A DNA stretch of 64,000 bases from positions 1-64,000 of the forward strand of contig JAFSVL010000088.1 of the NCBI GenBank assembly GCA_017445015.1. Reading direction: 5' to 3'. The DNA comes from Bacteroidales bacterium. GTDB lineage: Bacteria > Bacteroidota > Bacteroidia > Bacteroidales > UBA932. Shown here piece after piece: positions 33,528 through 41,308 of the stretch. Both the position numbers and the translations under genes were made by a program. The notes under the pieces were generated by a model, which was given only the letters and a program-made list of their open reading frames with translations, searched no databases and had not been told where the DNA came from. Each line of letters starts with the position of its first letter. Position 1 is the first letter of the stretch.

Positions 33528-33661
33528 TGAAAAAATTACCTGCAGCACTTTTCCTGACGTCGCCCTGCGGGCGACCCCTCCCAAAACAAGTTCTGGGCCC
33601 CTCCCTCTCATAGCCACCGAGGGTGGCACAGGCGATAAAAGTGCCGCAGGTAATTTTTTCA
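33528..33661. repeat. Palindromic intergenic element 1 (134 bp)
   Basis: Outer arms 33528-33543 and 33646-33661 are perfect 16-bp complements, then one mismatch, then 8 more pairs (33545-33552 with 33637-33644). Inside are two small hairpins: GTCGCC/GGCGAC (33559-33575) and GCCACC/GGTGGC (33613-33627). The core GGGCCCCTCCC (33595-33605) and AGCCAC..GGGTGGC are shared with element 3. No ORF. It fills the gap between ybeY and higB. Confidence 0.8.
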
Positions 33662-33674
33662 AATACTAAATTTA

Positions 33675-33699
33675 GCCGTTGAATAAAATTTTCAACGGC
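33675..33699. repeat. 9-bp hairpin upstream of higBA
   Basis: GCCGTTGAA and TTCAACGGC with a 7-nt A/T loop. It lies 12 nt upstream of the first of two -7 boxes. Could be a terminator for upstream transcription or an operator. Confidence 0.45.
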
Positions 33700-33710
33700 A
33701 CGTTGTCGCC

Positions 33711-33777
33711 TATATTTGTCGCCGAAAATAGCCAAAAAGTTGTATGGTATTGAAACATTTTTTATTTTTGTCGCCGA
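33711..33777 (+). promoter_or_regulatory. Tandem -7 boxes of higBA with repeated TCGCCGAA
   Basis: TATATTTG at 33711-33718 and TATTTTTG at 33763-33770 are each followed at once by TCGCCGAA, 52 bp apart. The second box is 7 nt from the toxin ATG. The repeated downstream octamer is a candidate operator for self-repression by the antitoxin. Confidence 0.5.
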
Positions 33778-34125
33778 ATGAGGAAGATTCTCACGTACGG
33801 AGGTTACTTTGAGGAATTCCTCGGAACCTTACGGGCAGATATTGTCAGAAAGATTGACTATGGCCTTGTGCTGTTGAAATCACATGAAAGATTGCCGACA
33901 AAATTTGTCAAGTATATTGAGGATGGTCTTTTCGAATTACGAATAGAATGGGAAGGTGATATTTACCGGGTATTTTTCATTTTTGACAACGGCAATATAG
34001 TTGTTCTTTTCAATGGCTTCCAAAAGAAGTCTCAAAAGACACCCAGAAAGGAAATTGAGAAGGCAAAACGAATAATGGCAGAGTATTATGAGACGCAAAA
34101 GCGATCGAACAACAAGGGATTATGA
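33778..34125 (+). CDS. HigB/RelE-type toxin (Gp49-like)
   Basis: 115 residues of the phage-derived Gp49-like/HigB family, ribosome-dependent mRNA interferases. Characteristic pieces: DYGLVLLKSHERLPTKFVKYIEDGLFELRIEW, YRVFFIFDNGNIVVLFNGFQKKSQKTP, and a C-terminal EIEKAKRIMAEYY helix. The Arg and Lys of the YRVFF and FQKKSQKTP motifs are the usual active residues. It is followed by an overlapping HTH antitoxin gene (38 nt). Codon use and base composition are more AT-rich than the neighbours, as expected of a transferred module. Confidence 0.92.
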   Translation: MRKILTYGGYFEEFLGTLRADIVRKIDYGLVLLKSHERLPTKFVKYIEDGLFELRIEWEGDIYRVFFIFDNGNIVVLFNGFQKKSQKTPRKEIEKAKRIMAEYYETQKRSNNKGL

Positions 34126-34405
34126 TGTAACTTTGGATGCAAAGTATGGTGCACCCGGGACGGCCGAAAGAGAGAAGTTCGAGGCGGAAGCGGAGGCTTT
34201 TTATTCCGGGCGACTGCTACGTGATGTCCGCAAAGAAGCAGGAATGACGCAATCACAGGTTGCAGAAAAGATAGGTGCAAATAAAAGTTATATCTCCCGA
34301 ATCGAGAACGGGCAGATTATACCGACCGCGTCCTCGTTTTTCCGCATCGTGGCTGCCATGGGCATGCAGGTACAGATTACAAAAGAGGTCTCCCCGTGGA
34401 TGTAA
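34088..34405 (+). CDS. HigA-type antitoxin with XRE helix-turn-helix
   Basis: 105 residues. The C-terminal half is an XRE HTH domain: LLRDVRKEAGMTQSQVAEKIGANKSYISRIENGQIIPTASSFFRIVAAMGMQVQI. The N-terminal part is a free linker that normally contacts the toxin. Start ATG 34088 lies 38 nt inside the toxin gene, giving the toxin-first order of HigBA systems. It likely represses its own promoter by binding the repeated TCGCCGAA sites upstream of the toxin. Confidence 0.92.
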   Translation: MRRKSDRTTRDYDVTLDAKYGAPGTAEREKFEAEAEAFYSGRLLRDVRKEAGMTQSQVAEKIGANKSYISRIENGQIIPTASSFFRIVAAMGMQVQITKEVSPWM

Positions 34406-34427
34406 CCGCGCTCTCGCCATTTTTTGA

Positions 34428-34435
34428 TATCTTTG
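34428..34435 (+). promoter_or_regulatory. -7 box of mnmG
   Basis: TATCTTTG, exact TAnnTTTG, 21 nt before the GTG chosen for mnmG; it rules out the TTG start at 34424. Confidence 0.6.
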
Positions 34436-34456
34436 CACGATATTTCAAGCGGAGCG

Positions 34457-36319
34457 GTGGAAAGGCAGTATGATATCATCGTCATCGGCGGCGGACACGC
34501 GGGCTGCGAAGCGGCCTGCGCCGCTGCCGCCCTGGGCTCCTCCGTCCTGCTTGTTTCGATGGATCTGCGGGGGTTTGCGCGCATGTCGTGCAACCCCGCG
34601 GTCGGCGGTATCGCCAAAGGCCAGATTGTCCGGGAAATCGATGCGCTCGGAGGCTGGAGCGGCATCATTACCGACCGTTCAACGCTGCAGTTCCGCATGC
34701 TCAACCGTTCCAAGGGACCGGCGATGTGGAGCCCCCGTGCCCAGTGCGACAAGCAGGCGTTCTCGGCAAACTGGAGGCAAGTGCTTGAAAATCAGTCAAA
34801 TCTGAATCTATATGCCGATACGGTGACGGAATTGGTCTTCGAAGGACGCCGCGTCTGCGGTATCCGTACGCTCACGGGCGCCGTCTTCCGCGCAAAAGCC
34901 GTCATCCTGACGACGGGAACCTTCCTGGGCGGAAAACTCTTCATCGGGCGCAACAGTTTTGAGGGCGGCCGCATCGGAGAGCCCGCATCCCACGGAATTA
35001 CGGAGCAACTGGCGGCGATGGGGGTACGCCAGGCAAGGATGAAGACCGGGACGCCTCCCCGCATCGACATCCATTCCGTAGATACGGCTGCGCTTACCGT
35101 GCAGGAGGGGGATGCCGATCCGCGGAAATTCTCCTTTGGAGACGAACTTTCGGCCATCCAGCGCAGCGGCACCCAGATGCACTGCTATATCCTCCATACC
35201 AATCCGGCCGTCCATGACGCGCTCCGCAGGGGTTTTGATGATTCTCCGCTCTTTACCGGCATGATCCGCGGGATCGGGCCGCGCTACTGCCCGAGCATCG
35301 AGGATAAATTGCGCGTATTCCCCGACAATGACGCCCATCAGCTTTTTCTGGAACCCCAGGGCGCAGCCACCAGCGAATACTACCTTCAGGGCTTTTCCTC
35401 CTCGCTTCCCCTGGACGTGCAGCTGGACGCACTGCATAGGATCAAGGGACTGGAAAACGTCCGCATCTTCAAGCCCGCCTATGCGGTCGAATACGATTAT
35501 TTCGATCCTCTGCAGTTGGATGCCTCCCTGCGGCTGCGTGATCTGGAAGGACTTTTTCTGGCCGGACAGGTCAACGGGACCACGGGTTACGAGGAGGCGG
35601 CCGCACAGGGGATCATGGCAGGCATCAACGCCCATCTGGCACTGAAGGATAAGGAACCGTTTGTCCTGAAACGCAGCGACGCCTATATCGGGGTCTTGAT
35701 CGACGACCTGATGACCAAAGGGGTGGATGAGCCGTACCGGATGTTCACCTCGCGTGCCGAATACCGTATCCTCCTGCGGCAGGACAACGCCGACCGGCGT
35801 CTGACGGGCCTTTCCCACGCCCTCGGCCTGGCTTCAGAAGACCGGTATGCGGCCATGCAGCGCAAGTATGAGGAAGCGGACGCGCTGGAAAGCTGGTGCG
35901 GAGCCACCAACCTGACGGCAGCGGAGGCGAACCCCTATCTCCAAAGCAGGGGTTCCGCCCCTATAGGGGATTCGCGCAGGATCGCCGACCTGGCGACGCG
36001 ACCCGAGGTGAGTCTTGGGGATTTGCTCCGGATTGTTCCACGTGGAACACCGGAAAGCCCGGAGGTCGTCGAGTCCGTGGAAATCAACCTCAAATACCGC
36101 GGCTACATCGACCGGGAAATCCAGTTGGCGCAGAAAGTATCCCGCCTCGAAGACCTGCGGATTCCGGAAGGATTCGATTTCGACGGCGTGAGCGGACTGA
36201 CCATCGAATGCCGCCAGAAACTCAAACGCTACCGCCCCCGTACCCTGGCGCAGGCCTCCCGGATTTCCGGCGTTTCCCCTGCGGATATCGCCGTCCTCCT
36301 GGTCCGCTTCGGCCGATAA
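34457..36319 (+). CDS. mnmG: tRNA 5-carboxymethylaminomethyluridine-34 synthesis protein MnmG
   Basis: 620 residues from GTG 34457, giving the usual N-terminus MERQYDIIVIGGGHAGCEAA right before the FAD motif. MnmG with MnmE modifies U34 of tRNAs. Motifs: MSCNPAVGGIAKGQIVREID, RMLNRSKGPAMWSPRAQCD, TTGTFLGGKLFIG, RMKTGTPPRID, LAGQVNGTTGYEEAAAQG and FTSRAEYRILLRQDNADRRLT. The conserved Cys of SCNP is present. The C-terminal helical MnmE-binding domain is complete (INLKYRGYIDREIQ, YRPRTLAQASRISGVSPADIAVLL). Confidence 0.95.
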   Translation: MERQYDIIVIGGGHAGCEAACAAAALGSSVLLVSMDLRGFARMSCNPAVGGIAKGQIVREIDALGGWSGIITDRSTLQFRMLNRSKGPAMWSPRAQCDKQAFSANWRQVLENQSNLNLYADTVTELVFEGRRVCGIRTLTGAVFRAKAVILTTGTFLGGKLFIGRNSFEGGRIGEPASHGITEQLAAMGVRQARMKTGTPPRIDIHSVDTAALTVQEGDADPRKFSFGDELSAIQRSGTQMHCYILHTNPAVHDALRRGFDDSPLFTGMIRGIGPRYCPSIEDKLRVFPDNDAHQLFLEPQGAATSEYYLQGFSSSLPLDVQLDALHRIKGLENVRIFKPAYAVEYDYFDPLQLDASLRLRDLEGLFLAGQVNGTTGYEEAAAQGIMAGINAHLALKDKEPFVLKRSDAYIGVLIDDLMTKGVDEPYRMFTSRAEYRILLRQDNADRRLTGLSHALGLASEDRYAAMQRKYEEADALESWCGATNLTAAEANPYLQSRGSAPIGDSRRIADLATRPEVSLGDLLRIVPRGTPESPEVVESVEINLKYRGYIDREIQLAQKVSRLEDLRIPEGFDFDGVSGLTIECRQKLKRYRPRTLAQASRISGVSPADIAVLLVRFGR

Positions 36320-36344
36320 ATGTTCCACGTGGAACAATCCAGAG

Positions 36345-36944
36345 TTACAGCATCTGCAGGGCGGCCTTGATGATTTCCTCCACGGAAGCCGTGGGGTTCT
36401 TCTTCAAGATAGCCTGTACGGCTTTGGATACCGCCTGTTTGGGGAATCCGAGCAACTGGAGTGCTGTGCCCGCCTCGTCCGCGGCCTGGTTCCGGTCCGT
36501 TCCTGCGAACAGGGCCGGTGTCCCGGTCTCTCCGTCGCCCCGTACGATTTTGTCCTTGAGTTCCAATACCAGCCGCTGTGCCCCTTTCAGCCCGATTCCC
36601 TTCACGCTCTTGATTCTTGCAACATCCTCAGAAAGAATGGCTTCGCGTAATTCTTCAGCACTCAGGGAGGAGAGCAGCATCCGCGCCGTGGAAGCCCCCA
36701 TTCCGGATACGCCGGTAATCATGCGGAACAGGTCCCTTTCCTCCTTCCCGGCAAATCCGTAATAGACGGCCGTCCCCTCGCGGGGGTTTACCTGCTGTTG
36801 TACGTAAATCGTCGCTTCCGGCTTGTTTTCCAGTTGCGAGTAGGTACGCAGCGATATTTCCATTCCATAACCGATCCCGTTGTTGTCTATGACGACCCGG
36901 GTCGGGGTCAATTCGGCAATTCTGCCCGAGACATAATCGTACAT
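36345..36944 (-). CDS. ruvA: Holliday junction DNA helicase subunit RuvA
   Basis: 199 residues. RuvA tetramers bind Holliday junctions and load RuvB. The OB domain starts with MYDYVSGRIAELTPTRVVIDNNGIGY, followed by YGFAGKEERDLFRMITGVSGMG and SVKGIGLKGAQRLVLELKDK, the two helix-hairpin-helix motifs, then a C-terminal RuvB-binding three-helix domain (ADEAGTALQLLGFPKQAVSKAVQAI). Convergent with mnmG, divergent from sufS. A -7 box lies 4 nt from the ATG. Confidence 0.97.
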   Translation of the reverse strand: MYDYVSGRIAELTPTRVVIDNNGIGYGMEISLRTYSQLENKPEATIYVQQQVNPREGTAVYYGFAGKEERDLFRMITGVSGMGASTARMLLSSLSAEELREAILSEDVARIKSVKGIGLKGAQRLVLELKDKIVRGDGETGTPALFAGTDRNQAADEAGTALQLLGFPKQAVSKAVQAILKKNPTASVEEIIKAALQML

Positions 36945-36948
36945 GCCG

Positions 36949-36956
36949 CAAATGTA
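36949..36956 (-). promoter_or_regulatory. -7 box of ruvA
   Basis: Minus-strand TACATTTG, exact TAnnTTTG, 4 nt from the ruvA ATG. Confidence 0.6.
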
Positions 36957-36968
36957 TGTAAAATTTGT

Positions 36969-36976
36969 TAATTTTG
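36969..36976 (+). promoter_or_regulatory. -7 box of the sufS-sufE-sufT-folK unit
   Basis: TAATTTTG, exact TAnnTTTG, 18 nt before the sufS ATG and back to back with the ruvA box. Confidence 0.6.
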
Positions 36977-36994
36977 CAGGATTATACAGTTAAG

Positions 36995-38221
36995 ATGAGT
37001 ACCGTTTCCGACATCCGTGCGCAATTCCCGCAACTCTCCGAGAAAGTTTACGGGAAGCCGCTGGTCTATCTGGACAATGCCGCCACCTCCCTGCGCCCGC
37101 AGTCCGTCGTCCGCCTTTGGGAGGATCTGTCGCTGAGGCACAATGCCAACGTGTTCCGTGCCGTACACAAGTTCTCTTCTGAAGCCACCCGGTTTTACGA
37201 GGATGCGCGCAGGGCGGTGGCCGCCCATATCGGCGCGGCGTCCCAGCGGGAGATTGTCTTCACCTCCGGCGATACGGCGTCGCTGAATCTCGTCGCCCGC
37301 TGTTTCGGCGCGGCTTTCGTCGGTCCGGGGGATGAAATTCTCGTCGCGCAGAGCGAACATCACTCGAATCTGGTTCCCTGGCAGATGCTTTGCCGGGAAA
37401 AGGGCGCCCATCTGAAGTGCCTTCCCGTGGATGAAAAAGGACGGCTGTGTGTGGAAATGCTGCCGCAGATGCTTTCCCCCCGCACGAAACTGCTCTGCGT
37501 CGCGGATATCTCGAATGTGCTGGGACTGCGCAATCCGGTCGCCGAAATCGTGCGCATTGCCCACGAAAAGGGCTGTCCGGTGCTCCTTGACGGGGCTCAG
37601 GGCATCGTGCATGAAAAAGTCGATGTACAGGCGCTGGACTGCGATTTTTATACCTTTTCCGGACATAAGGTGTATGCCTCGCCCGGGACGGGCGTGCTGT
37701 ATGGCAAGCGCAAGTGGCTGGAGGCGATGCCGCCGCTGATGGGGGGCGGGGAGATGATTGAAAATGTGGCTTGGGAAAGCAGCACCTATGCGGCTCCGCC
37801 CCATAAATTCGAAGCGGGAACTCCGAATATTTCCGGTGTGCCTACGCTGGTTCCCGCGCTAGAGATGGCCCGTACGCTGAACTCCGGGGAAATCGCCGCA
37901 CAGGCGGGCGCCGTGAGGGATTTCGTCCTGGACGCGCTGCTTGCCTTTCCGGGGCTGCGTCTTTTCGGACTCCCGGAGCGGAAGTCGGACAAAGTGCCGA
38001 TTTTTTCCTTTACCGTCGAGGGGGTGCATCACGAAGACCTGGCGCTGCTGCTGGATAAAATGGGGATTGCCGTGCGTTCCGGGCAGATGTGCGCGGAGCC
38101 GCTGATGACGCGCTTCGGCGTGACCGGCATGCTGCGCGCTTCGTTTGCGCCGTACAATACGATGGCGGAGGCGGAATATTTTGTTACCTCGCTTAAAAAG
38201 GCGATCGATATGCTAAAGTGA
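36995..38221 (+). CDS. sufS: SufS-type cysteine desulfurase
   Basis: 408 residues from ATG 36995 (an upstream in-frame codon lies before the -7 box and is rejected). It removes sulfur from cysteine for Fe-S cluster assembly. Seen: GKPLVYLDNAATSLRPQSV, HKFSSEATRFYEDARRAVAAH, SEHHSNLVPWQ, VLLDGAQGIVHEKVDVQ, PLP Lys225 in FSGHKVYASPG and active Cys366 in RSGQMCAEPLM with the SufS-type extended beta region. The usual TEGT after the first strand is SGDT. SufE, its sulfur acceptor, is the next gene after a palindromic element. Confidence 0.94.
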   Translation: MSTVSDIRAQFPQLSEKVYGKPLVYLDNAATSLRPQSVVRLWEDLSLRHNANVFRAVHKFSSEATRFYEDARRAVAAHIGAASQREIVFTSGDTASLNLVARCFGAAFVGPGDEILVAQSEHHSNLVPWQMLCREKGAHLKCLPVDEKGRLCVEMLPQMLSPRTKLLCVADISNVLGLRNPVAEIVRIAHEKGCPVLLDGAQGIVHEKVDVQALDCDFYTFSGHKVYASPGTGVLYGKRKWLEAMPPLMGGGEMIENVAWESSTYAAPPHKFEAGTPNISGVPTLVPALEMARTLNSGEIAAQAGAVRDFVLDALLAFPGLRLFGLPERKSDKVPIFSFTVEGVHHEDLALLLDKMGIAVRSGQMCAEPLMTRFGVTGMLRASFAPYNTMAEAEYFVTSLKKAIDMLK

Positions 38222-38334
38222 TTTTCGGTGCGCTGTTTCCGAGGGGTGCCCTCTGCTCCCTGTCGCTTGCGCGACCCTGTCCGGGTAAATGGTCGCAGAA
38301 GGCATCCCTCTACAACTGAACGGCGCACCGAAAA
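38222..38334. repeat. Palindromic intergenic element 2 (113 bp)
   Basis: Arms TTTTCGGTGCGC (38222-38233) and its complement 38323-38334 (12 bp); inner arms 38241-38250 with 38301-38310 (10 bp, one G-U) and TCTGC/GCAGA (38252-38256 with 38295-38299). A central hairpin GTCGC-TTGC-GCGAC (38262-38275) matches that of element 1. It starts at the base after the sufS stop and ends 15 nt before the sufE ATG. Confidence 0.8.
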
Positions 38335-38349
38335 CCGAACAGACACATT

Positions 38350-38760
38350 ATGAGTTTACAAGAAGCAAAACAGGCCGTCATCGACGATTTTTCACTCTAT
38401 GATGAGTGGCTGGACAAATATGAGTATCTGATTGAACTGGGAAGGGGACTGGAACCCTTCGACGAATCGCACAAGACGGAGGACCGCCTGATCAAGGGAT
38501 GCCAGTCGCGTGTCTGGCTGGACTGGCGGCTCGAGGACGGAAAACTCTGGTTCACGGCGGATAGCGACGCAATCATTACCAAGGGCATCATTTCGCTGCT
38601 GATCAGCGTGTATTCCGGCCGTACGCCCGCGGAAATCGCCGGGGACGACTTCGCTTTTGTGGGCGAAATCGGCCTGCAGGAAAATCTGTCGCCGACGAGG
38701 GTGGGCGGGCTGCGCTCAATGATGGATACGATTCGTAAAATTGCAAAACAAAATGCCTGA
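38350..38760 (+). CDS. sufE: Sulfur acceptor protein SufE
   Basis: 136 residues. SufE takes the persulfide from SufS. Family features: DDFSLYDEWLDKYEYLIELG, HKTEDRLIKGCQSRVWL with the active Cys of the loop, and the C-terminal SLLISVYSGRTPAEIA and LSPTRVGGLRSMMDTIRKIA helices. Directly linked to sufS and overlapping sufT by 8 nt, forming a small Suf set; the sufBCD scaffold genes are not in the window. Confidence 0.96.
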   Translation: MSLQEAKQAVIDDFSLYDEWLDKYEYLIELGRGLEPFDESHKTEDRLIKGCQSRVWLDWRLEDGKLWFTADSDAIITKGIISLLISVYSGRTPAEIAGDDFAFVGEIGLQENLSPTRVGGLRSMMDTIRKIAKQNA

Positions 38761-39130
38761 TAAAGAAGTACTTACACCGGATGATGTGAAAGAGCTCGCC
38801 CCGCTGTACGAGGCGGTGGTGATTGCGTTGAAGCAGGTCTATGACCCGGAAATTCCGGTGAACATCTATGACCTGGGGCTGATTTATGAACTGCATATCA
38901 GCAAGTCCCGTGAGGTGTATGTGAAGATGACTTTCACCGCGCCCACCTGTCCGATGGCGGAGGAGGTGCTTGCGGAGGTAAAGCATACGGTGGAAATGAC
39001 GCCCGGCGTGAACGCCTGTCACGTGGAACTGACCTTTGAACCGCCCTGGGACCAGAGCCTGCTTTCCGATGAGGCCCGTATCGCCCTGGGCTTCGATCCT
39101 GACCTTGACGGTGATGAAAGCGGTCTCTGA
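38753..39130 (+). CDS. SufT/MIP18-family Fe-S assembly protein
   Basis: 125 residues from ATG 38753, which overlaps the sufE stop. It is a DUF59 protein of the SufT/PaaD/MIP18 type with EAVVIALKQVYDPEIPVNIYDLGLIYEL, the HISKSREVYVKMTFTAPTCPMAEE segment with the conserved Cys, and the VELTFEPPWDQSLLSDEARIALGF end. Such proteins help mature Fe-S clusters. The suf neighbourhood supports this. folK overlaps its end by 17 nt. Confidence 0.92.
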   Translation: MPDKEVLTPDDVKELAPLYEAVVIALKQVYDPEIPVNIYDLGLIYELHISKSREVYVKMTFTAPTCPMAEEVLAEVKHTVEMTPGVNACHVELTFEPPWDQSLLSDEARIALGFDPDLDGDESGL

Positions 39131-39554
39131 CCTCCCGACGGCGACCCTGCTGCTCGGGAGCAATCTCGGTGACCGGGCCGGAGCGCTCGCGCAAGCGCAG
39201 CGACGGCTCGACGCCCTGCTGGGAGAACGTGCGGTGGCATGCTCGCAGACCCTCGAAACCCAGGCTGTCGGATTCGACGGACCGCCTTTCCTGAACTGCA
39301 TTTTGCGGTATCGCTGCGCGCTCGGCGCCTACCAGCTGCTCGATGCCTGCAAGGGCATCGAAAGGGCGATGGGACGGACGGACCGGCCGCAATATGCCGC
39401 GGACGGCAGCCGGATCTACCATAACCGCATCATCGATATCGACATCCTCTTCCTCGGTGACCTGGAAATCCATTCGGACAGGCTGATACTGCCGCATCCC
39501 CAGGTCAGCTCCCGGCCCTTTGTGGGACAGCTTCTAAGCAGTCTTTCAGAATGA
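39114..39554 (+). CDS. folK: HPPK, folate biosynthesis pyrophosphokinase
   Basis: 146 residues from ATG 39114, chosen because MKAVSDLPTATLLLGSNLGDR starts the domain; the longer frame overlaps sufT deeply. FolK transfers pyrophosphate to 6-hydroxymethyl-dihydropterin. Motifs LLLGSNLGDR, YQLLDACKGIERAMGR, and HNRIIDIDILFLGDL with the two catalytic Asp, then LILPHPQVSSRPFVGQLL, are complete. It is the last gene of the suf transcript. Confidence 0.95.
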   Translation: MKAVSDLPTATLLLGSNLGDRAGALAQAQRRLDALLGERAVACSQTLETQAVGFDGPPFLNCILRYRCALGAYQLLDACKGIERAMGRTDRPQYAADGSRIYHNRIIDIDILFLGDLEIHSDRLILPHPQVSSRPFVGQLLSSLSE

Positions 39555-39572
39555 AAATTGAAAAATATTTCG

Positions 39573-39580
39573 TAAATTTG
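39573..39580 (+). promoter_or_regulatory. Orphan -7 box
   Basis: TAAATTTG just before the AAA-ATPase relic; it would have driven that lost gene. Confidence 0.4.
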
Positions 39581-39581
39581 G

Positions 39582-39689
39582 GAGGGCTGCGTCTATGTGG
39601 ACAAGACTGATTTAATCTTCGATATCGCCTGGAGAACTGGAGACTGGGGTAGGTATGTAGCCACTGCTACACTCCTTCATCATATCTAA
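39582..39689 (+). pseudogene. N-terminal relic of a PF09820-type AAA ATPase (YVDKT motif)
   Basis: A 35-codon open stretch reads EGCVYVDKTDLIFDIA and then drifts to a TAA at 39687-39689. The x-x-x-Y-V-D-K-T-D-L-I motif is the early signature of AAA-ATPase-like/PD-(D/E)XK proteins common in Bacteroidales. There is no start codon, the frame is stopped directly upstream, and no P-loop follows. It sits beside an AT-rich ATPase gene on the other strand, in a gap where genes have come and gone. Confidence 0.5.
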
Positions 39690-39726
39690 AAAATAATTCC
39701 ATCAAATCTATAGTTCATACTTGTGA

Positions 39727-41094
39727 TTACTTCAACCCGGATAAATCCGGCTTCAGAATCATTGATTCATCAATACGTCCTTCTTGTTTCAGGAACATAA
39801 CCATATAGATAGGGATATTCAGTATGTTTCCATCACGGGACAAGTTGTCATTACACAGGACAACACCCTTTTTTGTGTTGTATTGCTCGTTCCCTAATAC
39901 GTTTGTGAGGGCCGCATGCAGTTGATAATCCTTGCCGGATTTCACTTCAACAGGGAGCACAATCCCATCTCGCGTTTCAAGAAGGAAATCAAGTTCACCT
40001 TGTTTTTTGCTGTTAAAGTAATACAATGATGAATAACCATGCGACAGCAGTTCCTGAGCCACCACATTTTCGTAGATGGAACCATAGTTTATGTTCACTT
40101 CCCCGCTGAGTATCTTCAACTGGATTCCTTTTGCCAACTGTGTGACCAGCAATCCCACGTCATTTTGGAAAAGTTTAAACAGGTTTCTCTGTTTGCTGAG
40201 CAACAGCGGGACCTTCGGCTCTTCGACATTGAATACCGGAATAGCTACTCCTGCGTTTTTCAGCCACAGGAAACTGTTTTCATATCTCGCATACTTTGCG
40301 TTCTCATTCAGCTTCTTGAGAATAAACCGCTTGTTCTTTGCATTCAGTTCTGAAGGAATCAGGTCGAAGATTTCATTCAGATATAGTTTTTGGTCCGGAT
40401 CATACTGAGCAATATCCCGTTTGTATAATCTCAGTATAGCTTCATGCTCGGATGAAACCTTCTGTATGTCATTTGTTTGAACGTATTTATCGACTGCAGC
40501 AGGCATCCCCCCTACAACCAGGTATATCTGGAAAAGCCGCATCATCTGATCATGTACGAAAGAATCCACCGGCTTTTCTTCCTCATAACAAGTTCTCAGG
40601 TGTTCCAGAACAGAGGGGGCCACGCCAACGGTGTTCGCAAATTCTTCAAAATCCAGGGGGAAAACGTCAATGATATCCATAAATCCAACCGGAAACGAGC
40701 GGACGATATCCTTCAATTCAACGCCAAGCAGGGAACCCGTCAAGCCATAAGTATAGCGCCCGTCCTCCACCAGGAATTTTATCATTGTCACGCATTCCGG
40801 GCATTTCTGAACTTCATCAAGCAAAATGAATGTTTTGCCCGGCACCAATTTGGTTCTCGTAAAGGAAGACAGGCGCAGCATAATATCGTCCACTCCTGCG
40901 GCATTGTTAAAAATTGACCTTGCGGCCTCATTTTTAACAAAGTTTATCTCAACATAATTCTGAAAATGGCTCTCAGCATATCTTCTGAAAGCGACCGTTT
41001 TCCCAACCTGACGTGCACCATCCAACATCAGCGCCATATTATGATGGTTTTCGTAAAAGTCGCTAATTATGAGATCCAACTTTCGGTTTATCAT
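39727..41094 (-). CDS. DUF4143 ATPase (AAA_14 plus PD-(D/E)XK-like C-terminus)
   Basis: 455 residues from ATG 41092-41094, with a good ribosome site GGAAGAG upstream; the longer frame to 41193 is rejected. N-terminal AAA ATPase: P-loop LDGARQVGKT, Walker B FILLDEVQKCP, sensor TGSLLGVELKD. C-terminal DUF4143: GSIYENVVAQELLSHGYSSLYYF, QGELDFLLET, VLPVEVKSGKD, i.e. an E-x-D-x-x-x...E-V-K pattern of the restriction-endonuclease fold. Function of this widespread family is unknown. The gene is visibly more AT-rich than its neighbours, suggesting recent transfer. The upstream gap holds the palindrome ATGGAAAATTTCCAT (41157-41171). Confidence 0.88.
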   Translation of the reverse strand: MINRKLDLIISDFYENHHNMALMLDGARQVGKTVAFRRYAESHFQNYVEINFVKNEAARSIFNNAAGVDDIMLRLSSFTRTKLVPGKTFILLDEVQKCPECVTMIKFLVEDGRYTYGLTGSLLGVELKDIVRSFPVGFMDIIDVFPLDFEEFANTVGVAPSVLEHLRTCYEEEKPVDSFVHDQMMRLFQIYLVVGGMPAAVDKYVQTNDIQKVSSEHEAILRLYKRDIAQYDPDQKLYLNEIFDLIPSELNAKNKRFILKKLNENAKYARYENSFLWLKNAGVAIPVFNVEEPKVPLLLSKQRNLFKLFQNDVGLLVTQLAKGIQLKILSGEVNINYGSIYENVVAQELLSHGYSSLYYFNSKKQGELDFLLETRDGIVLPVEVKSGKDYQLHAALTNVLGNEQYNTKKGVVLCNDNLSRDGNILNIPIYMVMFLKQEGRIDESMILKPDLSGLK

Positions 41095-41156
41095 AATACT
41101 CTTCCTTTTTTTCTTTGCAATAATAAGAATAATTTCCACTTTTTCCGACTGTTTTG

Positions 41157-41171
41157 ATGGAAAATTTCCAT
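41157..41171. repeat. Palindrome upstream of the DUF4143 ATPase
   Basis: ATGGAAAATTTCCAT, 7-bp arms. It is in the otherwise empty 214-bp gap between the ATPase and tonB, where only the tonB promoter is also recognised. Possible operator. Confidence 0.4.
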
Positions 41172-41268
41172 TTTTTCTCAGCACCGTGTACACTTACCTA
41201 TGCCGAATATTATTTCCAATTCAAAACAGCTTTTAAAATAAAAATTGGATTATTCGATTAATTATTGC

Positions 41269-41276
41269 TATCTTTG
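41269..41276 (+). promoter_or_regulatory. -7 box of tonB
   Basis: TATCTTTG, exact TAnnTTTG, with a TTG 21 nt upstream (41245-41247) as a -33; 32 nt before the ATG. Confidence 0.6.
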
Positions 41277-41308
41277 GGGATGAATGTCGCAAAAACAGTT
41301 CAAAGGAT

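Noticed and set aside
34424-34457. TTG start at 34424 for mnmG
   Set aside because: The -7 box TATCTTTG overlaps this stretch, so the transcript begins later; GTG 34457 gives the family N-terminus.
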